The notes beneath the pieces are model-generated. The model worked only from the letters and a program-made list of their open reading frames with translations. It made no database searches and was not told where the DNA came from. Position numbers and translations under genes: made by a program. 41,218 nucleotides of DNA, taken from positions 1-41,218 of the forward strand of contig CAMLRX010000033.1 in the NCBI GenBank assembly GCA_946482545.1. Direction: 5' to 3'. The DNA is from an uncultured Flavihumibacter sp. Its GTDB lineage: Bacteria > Bacteroidota > Bacteroidia > Chitinophagales > Chitinophagaceae. Positions 23,313 to 30,426 of the stretch are shown here, piece by piece. How positions within the stretch are numbered: position 1 is the stretch's first letter; each line of letters begins with the position of its first letter.

Positions 23313-24932
23313 ATGAAGAAATATATCCTTTCAGCCGCCCTGCTCAGTATGATGGCAGGCGGTTGTACAAAACTGAAAGATACCAGCTACAACCAGATCA
23401 TCGCAAGCCAGTTCGATCCAACGGGAGATGACCTGAACTCCCTGGTGGGCAGTGCTTACGTGAACTGGCGGCAGTTGCTGCTGCACTGGAATGGCGTACA
23501 CCGCGCCCAGGAAAACTCCGCCGACCAGGTGGTAACGCCCGCCCGCCCTAACGGATGGGTAGACGGCGGCATCTTCCGCCGCATACATGAACATAAATGG
23601 ACACCGGACGACGATGTGGTCCTGAATTGCTGGACGCGCACTTTCGCGGGCATCACGAATTGCAACCGGATCATTTACCAAATAGAGTCCGGGGGTATCC
23701 CCCTGTCGCAGGGCAAAGAGAATGTAATCGCTGAACTGCGCGTGTTAAGGGCTTCTTACTATTATGTGCTGTGCGACCTTTATGGTAACGTGCCCATCGT
23801 TACAGATTTTGATGTGCCTGACGGGTTTTTACCTGAACAGAACACCCGTAAGGAAGTGTATGATTTTATCGTGAAAGAGATATCCGAGAGCCTTCCATTG
23901 CTGAATACAAAAAATGATATCTCCACCTATGGACGCTTCAACAAATGGGCCGCACATACCCTGCTGGCGAAGATGTACCTGAACGCAGGTGTATTCTCCG
24001 GCACGCCGGAATGGGCCAAATGTATTGAGCAGTGCGATGCTGTGATCAACTCAGGCGCGGGTTATGTTCTGGAGGGAGATCAGCGGGATGTATTCAAGAC
24101 CAACAATGAAAACTCCAAAGAGATCATCTTCGCCCTGCCGCTGGATGAAAACTATGTCACAGATTGGAATGCGTTCGATATCCACATGCAAACCCTGCAG
24201 CCTGCCAACCAGGCTACCTATAATCTGAAGTCAGCGCCCTGGGGTGGCATCTGCGCCGTTCCGCAAGCAATCTCATCGTTCGATCCGGACGATGCCCGTT
24301 TAAAAACCAACTGGATACAGGGCCAGCAATACTCCGCAAGCGGTCAGCCCCTCAATAGTACGATGGGGGCCACCACCGGACAGCCGCTCGCATTTGTGAA
24401 CGCCCTGCCCGGCATCGACAAATCTGATGAGATACACGGTTTCAGGCTTGGGAAATTTGAAATTAAAATGGAAGCGAACGTACAACTCAGTAACGACTGG
24501 CCGCTGCTGCGTTACGCTGATGTACTGATGATGAAAGCCGAGAGCCTGCTGCGTACTGGTAAAGCCGATGAGGCAGCGGCGCTGGTGACCCAGGTGAGGA
24601 ACCGCAACTTCAAAACCAATCCTGCCCAAGCCACCGTAACAGGAGCCCAGTTACAGCAGGGAAGTGTTTACAATTATGGTCTCCGCAACCACCTTACTTC
24701 CACCAACGAAGGCGGAGCCGATATCACCTTCGGCAGGTTTCTCGACGAACTGGGTTGGGAGTTCAACCAGGAGGCCCGCAGAAGACAAGACCTGATCAGG
24801 TTCGGGGTTTTCACGAAAAAATCGTGGTTATCACATAGCCCCAATGGTGATTACAGGGCGTTGTATCCTATTCCGCGCATCGAGTTGAATAAGAACGCTA
24901 ACCTGGAACAAAACACAGGTTATCCCCAATAG
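23313..24932 (+). CDS. SusD/RagB-family outer-membrane lipoprotein
   Basis: A 539-residue surface lipoprotein, lipobox AGGC with Cys18. Typical SusD elements are the N-terminal YNQIIASQF, the TPR-like helices including IAELRVLRASYYYVLCDLYGNVPIV, LPLLNTK...YGRFNKWAAHTLLAKMYLNA, RYADVLMMKAE, and the C-terminal ELGWEFNQEARRRQDLIRFG ... YPIPRIELNKN. It caps the SusC barrel and binds the incoming nutrient, usually a glycan fragment or peptide. The gene follows SusC by 18 bp and is followed by a terminator, with no linked hydrolase, so substrate cannot be inferred from context. Confidence 0.95.
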   Translation: MKKYILSAALLSMMAGGCTKLKDTSYNQIIASQFDPTGDDLNSLVGSAYVNWRQLLLHWNGVHRAQENSADQVVTPARPNGWVDGGIFRRIHEHKWTPDDDVVLNCWTRTFAGITNCNRIIYQIESGGIPLSQGKENVIAELRVLRASYYYVLCDLYGNVPIVTDFDVPDGFLPEQNTRKEVYDFIVKEISESLPLLNTKNDISTYGRFNKWAAHTLLAKMYLNAGVFSGTPEWAKCIEQCDAVINSGAGYVLEGDQRDVFKTNNENSKEIIFALPLDENYVTDWNAFDIHMQTLQPANQATYNLKSAPWGGICAVPQAISSFDPDDARLKTNWIQGQQYSASGQPLNSTMGATTGQPLAFVNALPGIDKSDEIHGFRLGKFEIKMEANVQLSNDWPLLRYADVLMMKAESLLRTGKADEAAALVTQVRNRNFKTNPAQATVTGAQLQQGSVYNYGLRNHLTSTNEGGADITFGRFLDELGWEFNQEARRRQDLIRFGVFTKKSWLSHSPNGDYRALYPIPRIELNKNANLEQNTGYPQ

Positions 24933-24964
24933 CACGTCTCAATATAGCAGTTTCAGGAATAGGT

Positions 24965-24994
24965 AAGAAGGGCACGCAGCGCGTCGCCCTTCTT
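24965..24994. terminator. Terminator hairpin after SusD
   Basis: AAGAAGGGC (24965-24973) pairs with GCCCTTCTT (24986-24994), with extra ACG/CGT pairing in the loop. It lies between the SusD gene and the convergent GroES-like gene, and its A/T-rich ends could serve both directions. Confidence 0.75.
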
Positions 24995-25002
24995 TGCATC
25001 TC

Positions 25003-25374
25003 CTATAACTCCTCCTCCCTTTCCAGCATCAGTATCGCGTTCTGGGGCACGATATAATACTTTTCATTTTCATACATGACCTCCGTAGCGGCGTTCAGCA
25101 GGAAAATAGCCAGGTCTCCTTCTTTCGCCTGCAAAGGAACGTATTTCACCTGCTCTTCCTCAGCCTTCCAGGACTCGCTTTCAACGGGCATAGGAATAGC
25201 ATAACCCGGGCCGGTCTTGATGACATAACCCTGCTGCACTTTCTCCTTTTCCTGTACCCCGGGTGGGAGGTACAACCCTGAAGGCGTTTTTTCACTTGAG
25301 GTGGTAAGTCGGATCAGCACACGGTCGCCGATCACGATGATCTTCTTGAACTTGTTGTCGGGTGTCAGTCGCAC
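25003..25374 (-). CDS. GroES-like co-chaperonin paralogue
   Basis: A 123-residue protein of the GroES fold. IVIGDRVLIRL matches the first strand of Cpn10. EKTPSGLYLPPGVQEKEKVQQGYVIKTGPG matches the mobile loop and following strand, with LYL in place of the IVL tripeptide that contacts GroEL. GDLAIFLLNAATEVMYENEKYYIVPQNAILML completes the barrel. It is about 25 residues longer than GroES owing to an insertion around ESESWKAEEEQ, and no groEL is adjacent, so this is a divergent paralogue, not the housekeeping gene. The start is GTG, since TAA blocks extension five codons upstream. TAATTTTG about 35 bp upstream is a full -7 match. Confidence 0.78.
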   Translation of the reverse strand: MRLTPDNKFKKIIVIGDRVLIRLTTSSEKTPSGLYLPPGVQEKEKVQQGYVIKTGPGYAIPMPVESESWKAEEEQVKYVPLQAKEGDLAIFLLNAATEVMYENEKYYIVPQNAILMLEREEEL

Positions 25375-25436
25375 GGTTTCGATGATTTAAGTTTGAAAAA
25401 AGACAGGCAAAATTAAGGATTGCTACGTTACCCGGC

Positions 25437-25474
25437 GTACCCGGTGCCACCGCTATAGCGGTGCCACCGGGTAC
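25437..25474. repeat. Palindromic intergenic repeat, copy bracketing the rtcB module downstream
   Basis: Arms 25437-25455 and 25456-25474 (19 bases each, one mismatch) share the core CCGGTGnCACCGCTA|TAGCGG with the other copies. The right flank continues GGTGTTTTCC. It lies between the end of the unknown rtcB-linked gene and the GroES-like gene promoter. Confidence 0.88.
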
Positions 25475-25543
25475 GGTGTTTTCCTCAAGTCTTCTCCCCA
25501 AAGGCTAAGGCGGAACTTCTTTAACGGGTTAAAAGGGGAAGTT

Positions 25544-26269
25544 TCAGGCTGATGACTTTGTTTTCCAATATGTTCTGATGCACCAACACATAAAAAAACG
25601 ACCCGCTATGGTGCGGGCCGCTGTTGCTATAGGAGGGTAATGGTCGGTTAATTCCTTTTCAGTATGGAGGTCATCCAAATACTGGTGCACCGTTCTTTTC
25701 CATCGGGACGGTTCGGCTTTCCAGCGATAATTGGTATCCTTGCTTCTTGCTTTGTTCATGACTGGCCGGAGCATGTTGCGTTCGATCCTGTTCTTTATCT
25801 CCTGGCTTCTTTGTTCAGCTACCGTATCTATCTGTTTGGTGTGCGTTAGCATATTGGGCCTTACACGCAGTACAAAGCGCCAGGGTTCGCTGAAGGCGTA
25901 TGATACAGAGCGTTCACCTTTTCTGCTCATCCTGCTGACCTCAACAAACAATTGCCGCTGGGCTTCACTGAGCGGCGCTTTCCTCCAATACCCATTTGAT
26001 ATTTCCTGTATGAACTGGGGTTGCGGAACACGGATTTTCCTTCCGGCTTTTCTTTTCTTTTTGGTGAAATGTTTGTCGTTGCTGTATTCGATCTTATTCA
26101 CCACGGCTAAGATTCCTTCAAAAAAAGCGGCATGTTTCCCACGCGCTGTTTCTTCACTCAGGTAAAAAGACCTTTGCCAGCCACGTTGTACTGGTTCCTT
26201 CAAGGGGATATACTCGGTATTCCAACACCTTTTGCCCCAATAGGTTTCTTGTCTGCCAAGGGCTATCAT
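25544..26269 (-). CDS. Uncharacterised basic protein encoded downstream of rtcB
   Basis: A 241-residue, strongly basic, probably cytosolic protein that I do not recognise. Features are a Trp/Arg-rich N terminus (RQETYWGKRCWNTEY), a lysine-rich stretch KHFTKKKRKAGRKIR, an Arg-rich block SEPWRFVLRVRP, a helical segment EQRSQEIKNRIERNM, and an Arg/Trp segment RWKAEPSRWKRTVHQYLDDL. The charge suggests nucleic-acid or ribosome binding, which is inference. I chose ATG 26269 because it overlaps the stop of the preceding 60-residue gene as ATGA. A longer in-frame start at 26374 is possible but adds a low-complexity basic leader that looks like a shadow of the other frame. No GGQ motif is present, so it is not the release factor PrfH often linked to rtcB. 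Confidence 0.6.
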   Translation of the reverse strand: MIALGRQETYWGKRCWNTEYIPLKEPVQRGWQRSFYLSEETARGKHAAFFEGILAVVNKIEYSNDKHFTKKKRKAGRKIRVPQPQFIQEISNGYWRKAPLSEAQRQLFVEVSRMSRKGERSVSYAFSEPWRFVLRVRPNMLTHTKQIDTVAEQRSQEIKNRIERNMLRPVMNKARSKDTNYRWKAEPSRWKRTVHQYLDDLHTEKELTDHYPPIATAARTIAGRFFMCWCIRTYWKTKSSA

Positions 26270-26448
26270 TTCTTTGGCGCCACCAGTTTTAATTCTTCTC
26301 TTTTTTCTTCTGGCATCCATAATGCGGAGGGCGCCAGGATCCAGTCCGCTTTGGTTACTGTTACAATCATCCATAAAACAATGTATTTATTGGTTATTAT
26401 TTTTTCTGCTGATGGCGGGTGTTCTATCAGACTTAAATATTCTTTCAT
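26266..26448 (-). CDS. Small 60-residue protein between rtcB and the basic protein gene
   Basis: A short frame beginning MKEYLSLIEHPPSAEKI, with a hydrophobic middle (YIVLWMIVTVTKADWILAP) and a charged C terminus (MPEEKREELKLVAPKK). It starts 37 bp after the rtcB stop and ends in an ATGA overlap with the next gene, a hallmark of translational coupling. Its composition looks protein-like, more than the competing frame does. I recognise no family. Either this is a real small protein, or the larger gene starts at 26374 and this is a chance frame; the coupling overlap makes me favour the first. Confidence 0.5.
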   Translation of the reverse strand: MKEYLSLIEHPPSAEKIITNKYIVLWMIVTVTKADWILAPSALWMPEEKREELKLVAPKK

Positions 26449-26485
26449 GTTAAAACAGTTTGGTGTTCTACATTAGGGTTTTACC

Positions 26486-27925
26486 CTAAACAAAGTTCCA
26501 CTTATCCGTCCGCTGCTCCGGTGTGGTGCCGTCCATGCGCACGATCTTCGGTATAAACCGCCCCACGGTATCCACCAATGCCCGCTGACTCTTCATTACC
26601 TCTTCAATGTCTTTGTATGCGTGAGGCGCTTCGTCCAGACCGCCACCCATCAGTGTTATGCCGTTTTTCAGCAGCAGCAGATTCAGTTCGTGGTGCGTAA
26701 CGCTGTTGGATGCCCTGCTCCTGCTCATTTTCCGACCGGCACCATGTGCGGCTGAACAGATAGCAGCGGCTTCGCCTTTTCCTTTTACGATAAAACCAGG
26801 ATGCACCATGGAGCCGGGAATGATGCCCAGTACATTTTTCCCTGCTGGTGTGGCGCCTTTCCGGTGAACGATTACTTCCTGCCCCTCCCAGCTTTCCTTC
26901 CAGGCGAAATTGTGGTGGTTTTCAACACGTTTGAATGGTTTGCGGCCAAGCGCTCTGGCGATCTTCGCATGTATCACATCGTGGCAGGCCGTGGCATAGT
27001 CGCCGGCAAGGTTCATGGCCAACCAGTATTCCTGCCCCTCCGCTTCATCAAGTCCCAGCCAGGCCAGGTTCGAGGCTTCGCCGGGAAGCCTTCTCCTGCT
27101 GCGTGCCATCTTCGTGTAGTGGTTAGCGATATGTGCCCCCAGTGCCCTGGAACCCGAATGGGTGAGTAACCCGGTATAGGTTCCCGGTTCAACGCCAAGT
27201 ATGTCATCCTTTTCAGTGATCTCCACGGTACCGAATTCAGCAAAATGGTTGCCGCTGCCAGAGCTGCCCAATTGTTTCCAGGCTTTGCCATGCAGCTTTT
27301 TCAACAGGGGAAGCGCTTCGAAAGCAGGGTCATCCATAACCGCGTGGTCTGCTGCCTCCTGAAAGAATTTTCCGCTGCCGAATAAGGTTGCGTTCTTTAA
27401 TTCACGTGCAAAGAAGTCTTTCCTCCGGTGCAATTCAACGGGATTTATATCGAACAGACTTAAACTCATCCTGCAGCCAATGTCAACGCCAACGCCATAA
27501 GGAATTACGGCGTTTTTCACGGCGAGCACGCCGCCAATGGGCAAGCCGTAACCTGCATGTGCGTCAGGCATCAATGCGCCACCCACGCTTACCGGTAGTT
27601 TTGCGGCCTGGTACATCTGGTTCAGGGCGGTGGCCTCAATATGCTCCTGTCCGAATATTGCGAAGGGCGCACCACTCCTGTTCAGTGAAACTGTTTCTGC
27701 TTCCTGCTCCGTTTCTTCTACCAGTTGCCTGGCGATGAGTTTCAACACGGCATCATCGAGATATGTAGCGGGCGATGCCAGTACCGCGCTTAAAATGTCC
27801 ATTACTTTTTCTTTTGTTTCGTGTTTATAATGTTGTTGCATTACCTGTAAGGCGATGCTGATTACCGGCGTTTCCGGGTATCCTGCTTTGCGCAATTCCT
27901 TTGCGCTTAATTTTAACTTGCTCAT
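26486..27925 (-). CDS. rtcB: RtcB-family RNA ligase
   Basis: A 479-residue RtcB, which joins RNA 2',3'-cyclic phosphate or 3'-phosphate ends to 5'-OH ends using GTP and Mn2+. Motifs are MPDAHAGYGLPIGGV (119-133), GVGVDIGCRM (145-153, with metal-ligand Cys151), GSGNHFAEFG (about 225), LTHSGSRALG, and AAHGAGRKMSR. The N-terminal about 85 residues (LSAKELRKAGYPETPVI...) are the extension usual for Bacteroidota members. It acts in repair of cleaved tRNA or rRNA. A potential attenuator and small ORF precede it, a palindromic repeat sits 35 bp before its ATG, and two uncharacterised genes follow. Confidence 0.94.
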   Translation of the reverse strand: MSKLKLSAKELRKAGYPETPVISIALQVMQQHYKHETKEKVMDILSAVLASPATYLDDAVLKLIARQLVEETEQEAETVSLNRSGAPFAIFGQEHIEATALNQMYQAAKLPVSVGGALMPDAHAGYGLPIGGVLAVKNAVIPYGVGVDIGCRMSLSLFDINPVELHRRKDFFARELKNATLFGSGKFFQEAADHAVMDDPAFEALPLLKKLHGKAWKQLGSSGSGNHFAEFGTVEITEKDDILGVEPGTYTGLLTHSGSRALGAHIANHYTKMARSRRRLPGEASNLAWLGLDEAEGQEYWLAMNLAGDYATACHDVIHAKIARALGRKPFKRVENHHNFAWKESWEGQEVIVHRKGATPAGKNVLGIIPGSMVHPGFIVKGKGEAAAICSAAHGAGRKMSRSRASNSVTHHELNLLLLKNGITLMGGGLDEAPHAYKDIEEVMKSQRALVDTVGRFIPKIVRMDGTTPEQRTDKWNFV

Positions 27926-27960
27926 GCTATTTTTAGTTGGCTCACAGTGTTTTCACCTTC

Positions 27961-27992
27961 CCCGGTGGCACCGCTATAGCGGTGCCACCGGG
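27961..27992. repeat. Palindromic intergenic repeat, perfect 32-bp copy before rtcB
   Basis: Arms CCCGGTGGCACCGCTA (27961-27976) and TAGCGGTGCCACCGGG (27977-27992) are perfectly complementary with no loop. Flanks diverge from the other copies beyond this core. It lies in the likely 5' leader of rtcB. Confidence 0.92.
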
Positions 27993-28165
27993 ATGGGTAT
28001 TTTAACGGTTTTTCAGGACGTGAAAATCCCGTTCCGTGATCAGTGTAACTGATACGGTTATGCGAAAAATTAATTTTTACGTATTGTTTTCTGCTTCCTT
28101 TCGGAAGCCTGATTCCTGGCTTGGTATAAAGACGAACTTACATTGCTTTGGATTGAACGAGTGGC
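27993..28165 (-). other. Putative rtcB leader, downstream part
   Basis: No gene is seen between the terminator-like hairpin and the repeat before rtcB. On the minus strand it contains a small hairpin GCTTCC-GAAA-GGAAGC (28093-28108) with a GNRA tetraloop. No convincing promoter for rtcB is found here (the best is TAAGTTCG near 28132-28139), so rtcB may depend on readthrough from the promoter near 28.35 kb. Confidence 0.45.
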
Positions 28166-28248
28166 AAAAAAAAGCCCCGCGGTTCAGGCGGGGCGTATGT
28201 TTCAAGTATTTTTCCTCTATGGAAGATCATGGAAAGAACATGCCCCGC
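28166..28248 (-). promoter_or_regulatory. Terminator with a competing antiterminator (attenuator-like)
   Basis: On the minus strand GCCCCGC (28194-28188) pairs with GCGGGGC (28180-28174), followed by eight T: a textbook terminator. An upstream GCGGGGCATGTT (28248-28237) can instead pair with AACAT-AC-GCCCCGC (28201-28188), using the terminator's own left arm. The two structures exclude each other. The upstream arm lies within codons 22-25 of the 31-codon ORF, so translation would affect which one forms. Downstream on the same strand is rtcB. Confidence 0.6.
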
Positions 28249-28312
28249 ATCCTGCAACGTTGCCTTTGCGGCCCGCCAGGTTGTTGTTGATATGTTTGTA
28301 TTGCTGGAGCAT
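28217..28312 (-). CDS. 31-codon small ORF with Cys-rich C terminus, possible leader peptide
   Basis: ATG 28312 to TAG 28217. The peptide has a polar N terminus with three consecutive Asn (residues 9-11), an LAGRKGN segment and the tail AGCGACSFHDLP with Cys22 and Cys25 as a CxxC-like pair. A plausible promoter lies 25-55 bp upstream and a terminator 23 bp downstream, so the unit is short and self-contained. It could be a leader peptide for attenuation of rtcB, a small protein, or a peptide precursor; it could also be a chance frame in a small RNA. No homologue is recalled. Confidence 0.45.
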   Translation of the reverse strand: MLQQYKHINNNLAGRKGNVAGCGACSFHDLP

Positions 28313-28337
28313 TGTTGTTGTTTTAAATTATAGGATG

Positions 28338-28368
28338 CAAAGGTGTGATTATTTTTTGAATCGCACAA
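28338..28368 (-). promoter_or_regulatory. Candidate promoter for the small ORF / rtcB leader
   Basis: On the minus strand TTG (28368-28366) is followed after 20 bp by CACCTTTG (28345-28338), seven of eight matches to TAnnTTTG. Transcription would start about 28331, giving a leader of about 20 nt before the small ORF. Confidence 0.5.
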
Positions 28369-28390
28369 TAATTCTGATTTTTTATTTTTT

Positions 28391-30283
28391 CTACATTGTT
28401 TTCATCATACAGCTCTCGCAGAAAATACTCTTCCAGAAGGGGAGCAGCAGCAATTGCATACTTATACCTCCCCGGTCAATGGCGTTGAACAAGGCGCAGA
28501 AGCGTGCATTGTTAATTCCGATGGCATTTTGCATGGTTCTTGTAAACAAAGGATACCGGGTATCCAGTTCAAAAATAATGGAGAGTGAAAGGTAGTAGAA
28601 CAGCAGATCCTCGTTCACTTCCAGGCGACTGATCCGCGGCTCGATGAGTGTGAAGGCCCATTCGTACTGCGCATAATAACAAAAGAATTTTGCGATAGAA
28701 AGCAGGTCTTCATCAGCAACGCCAGGGTCAAGGTATTTATCCCTGATTGTTTGCAAGGCTTCATCTTTTTTATCGAAGCTGCCCCGGCTCATGTAAATTT
28801 CGCATAACAGTATATGGTAGTTGATCATCATCCTGCGCACTAATTTCTGATCTGTTCCTGAAGAAGGAAGCTGGTTAAGCCTGGCAAGTAGCGTGTTCCT
28901 GTTGATAAGCGTGTCGCCATATTGCAGGAGCCGCAATTGCAATGCGCAGATATTGTATTTTATTTTACCATTGGCGGGATCTGTTTTTTCGATGGCGAGC
29001 AACTCGTTCAGGGCATCATCTTCATAAATTTCTTCCAGCAGCAGTTTATAAACGTTCTTATCGTTCAACAACCGGCTGAAAGCTTTTTCCCTGGGAATCG
29101 TAACGGCATCAAGATAGCTGGCGGGTATTTTGTTGTCAGTTACTCTTTTATAAATTGACCTTTGAATATCCAGCGCGAGTTGAATATTCCGGGCAGCCAC
29201 GGCGGCTTCGAGCCGGGTAACAAGTTCTCCGTCTTTAATCGCATCTGCCGGATTTTTATCGTCCAGGTAGAAGATCACGATGGCCTTGCGCGAATGCGCG
29301 AGTACGGGCTCAATAGAGTCGAGCAACGACTTGTTGCGTAGACGTATTTTGATGTCTTCCTTCGGAAGCGTGGCCAGGTATTGGAAGGGGGTTCCTGCTA
29401 TGGACTGGAAGAATTCCATCCAGTTTTCACCGCTGGTAACCTGGCTGGTGAAATTTTCGGTTTGAAGGGCATCCAGCATTTTTACAATGCCGGCTCCACG
29501 TTCTTTCTGCAGTTGCATGTTCAGCGCTGTGGCGCCTTCAATGGAAGAAAATGCCCTTACTTCAAGCCTGGAAATACGTTGCTTTTTTTGCAGGAGGGTA
29601 TCGTATAGTTTGCGGAATGTTTCAGGTTCAAAAGTGGACCTGCCTTTCGGGAACGGAACAATCTTCGTCATTTTCTCCGTGAAAGGAATGCGCTGTACAT
29701 ACTCGGAATCCAGTGGAATGTCGGCTGTATGCAGGAGTGATTCGGTAAAAAGCCCCATGTCCAGCAGATCCCACATGCTTCGGGGAATATTGGTGAAGTT
29801 GGTGTAGAAGCACACTTTTTTATCCCGCAATACCACCAGGTTACCTTCCATTTCTTTTCCCTCCATTGCAGCGGGTATCTTGCCCAGGAGTATAGAAATA
29901 TGGCCCCCTTCTTCCTTTTCAAGGCGCCTGTTCAGCTCATCAAGGTAAACCGGCGGCAACAATTGCCCGGTATGCCACCCCTCGCGCCGGATCGTTTCTT
30001 TTCCGCAGGAAAACTGTTCTTTCAATACAATATCAGCGGTAATTCCATCGGTGGAACGGGAGAATATTTTTCTGAACCAGGCCTCACTGCTCATTTCGAA
30101 GTACACATTTCCATTCCGGAAAGCAATGCCGAAAAGCACTTCTTTGGGCTTGGTTTCTATCAGTGTTCTGCATTGCACACATTCTGGCGCGGCGCTGCCG
30201 CCTGTAAGGGAATAGGTTTGCTGAGCTATTGTCCATAGCGGGAAGAATAAGGCAAAAAGAATAAGGTGTTTAGGGGATTTCAT
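28391..30283 (-). CDS. Exported protein with OmpA-like domain, uncharacterised
   Basis: A 630-residue exported protein; signal peptide ends about residue 20 (PLWTIAQQ). An early CxxC pair lies at ECVQC. Residues about 215-275 resemble the OmpA C-terminal peptidoglycan-binding fold (STFEPETFRKLYDTLLQ, then ISRLEVRAFSSIEGATALNMQLQKERGAGIVKML), the form found in Bacteroidota OmpA-like DUF proteins. The remaining 350 residues are helical, possibly TPR-like (EYMSRG, YYAQYEWAFTLIEPRISRL), and end in a CESC motif. Two CxxC pairs suggest disulfides or metal binding. It probably anchors to the cell wall or envelope. Function unknown. The stop precedes the small-ORF promoter by about 25 bp. Confidence 0.6.
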   Translation of the reverse strand: MKSPKHLILFALFFPLWTIAQQTYSLTGGSAAPECVQCRTLIETKPKEVLFGIAFRNGNVYFEMSSEAWFRKIFSRSTDGITADIVLKEQFSCGKETIRREGWHTGQLLPPVYLDELNRRLEKEEGGHISILLGKIPAAMEGKEMEGNLVVLRDKKVCFYTNFTNIPRSMWDLLDMGLFTESLLHTADIPLDSEYVQRIPFTEKMTKIVPFPKGRSTFEPETFRKLYDTLLQKKQRISRLEVRAFSSIEGATALNMQLQKERGAGIVKMLDALQTENFTSQVTSGENWMEFFQSIAGTPFQYLATLPKEDIKIRLRNKSLLDSIEPVLAHSRKAIVIFYLDDKNPADAIKDGELVTRLEAAVAARNIQLALDIQRSIYKRVTDNKIPASYLDAVTIPREKAFSRLLNDKNVYKLLLEEIYEDDALNELLAIEKTDPANGKIKYNICALQLRLLQYGDTLINRNTLLARLNQLPSSGTDQKLVRRMMINYHILLCEIYMSRGSFDKKDEALQTIRDKYLDPGVADEDLLSIAKFFCYYAQYEWAFTLIEPRISRLEVNEDLLFYYLSLSIIFELDTRYPLFTRTMQNAIGINNARFCALFNAIDRGGISMQLLLLPFWKSIFCESCMMKTM

Positions 30284-30387
30284 AATGATAATTATACAGC
30301 CAATTTAATACATCCGACCCAATAAAAGATGTCGCATCCTCCCCACTTCTTGTCGTAACCGGAAGCTTTTATATTCTTTCCACCGTT

Positions 30388-30395
30388 TAAATTTG
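30388..30395 (+). promoter_or_regulatory. -7 element for the DoxX gene
   Basis: TAAATTTG matches TAnnTTTG fully and lies 31 bp before the DoxX ATG. The -33 element is not clear. Confidence 0.4.
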
Positions 30396-30426
30396 TACTA
30401 CATTCTTTCACCAATTCCCTTCCAAT

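Noticed and set aside
25544..26269. Identification of the basic rtcB-linked protein as PrfH or as a REP-associated transposase
   Set aside because: There is no GGQ motif and no HUH or catalytic Tyr context of Y1 transposases.
27961..27992. Reading the palindromes as CRISPR repeats
   Set aside because: Copies are kilobases apart in separate intergenic gaps, not arranged with short spacers, and no cas gene is present.
28166..28312. The short minus-strand unit as SRP RNA or tmRNA
   Set aside because: The SRP tetraloop/asymmetric-loop consensus and a tRNA-like domain are both absent.
28143..28595. Plus-strand frame of 150 codons opposite the small ORF and the exported protein gene
   Set aside because: It is antisense to the end of a well-supported gene and crosses a terminator hairpin.
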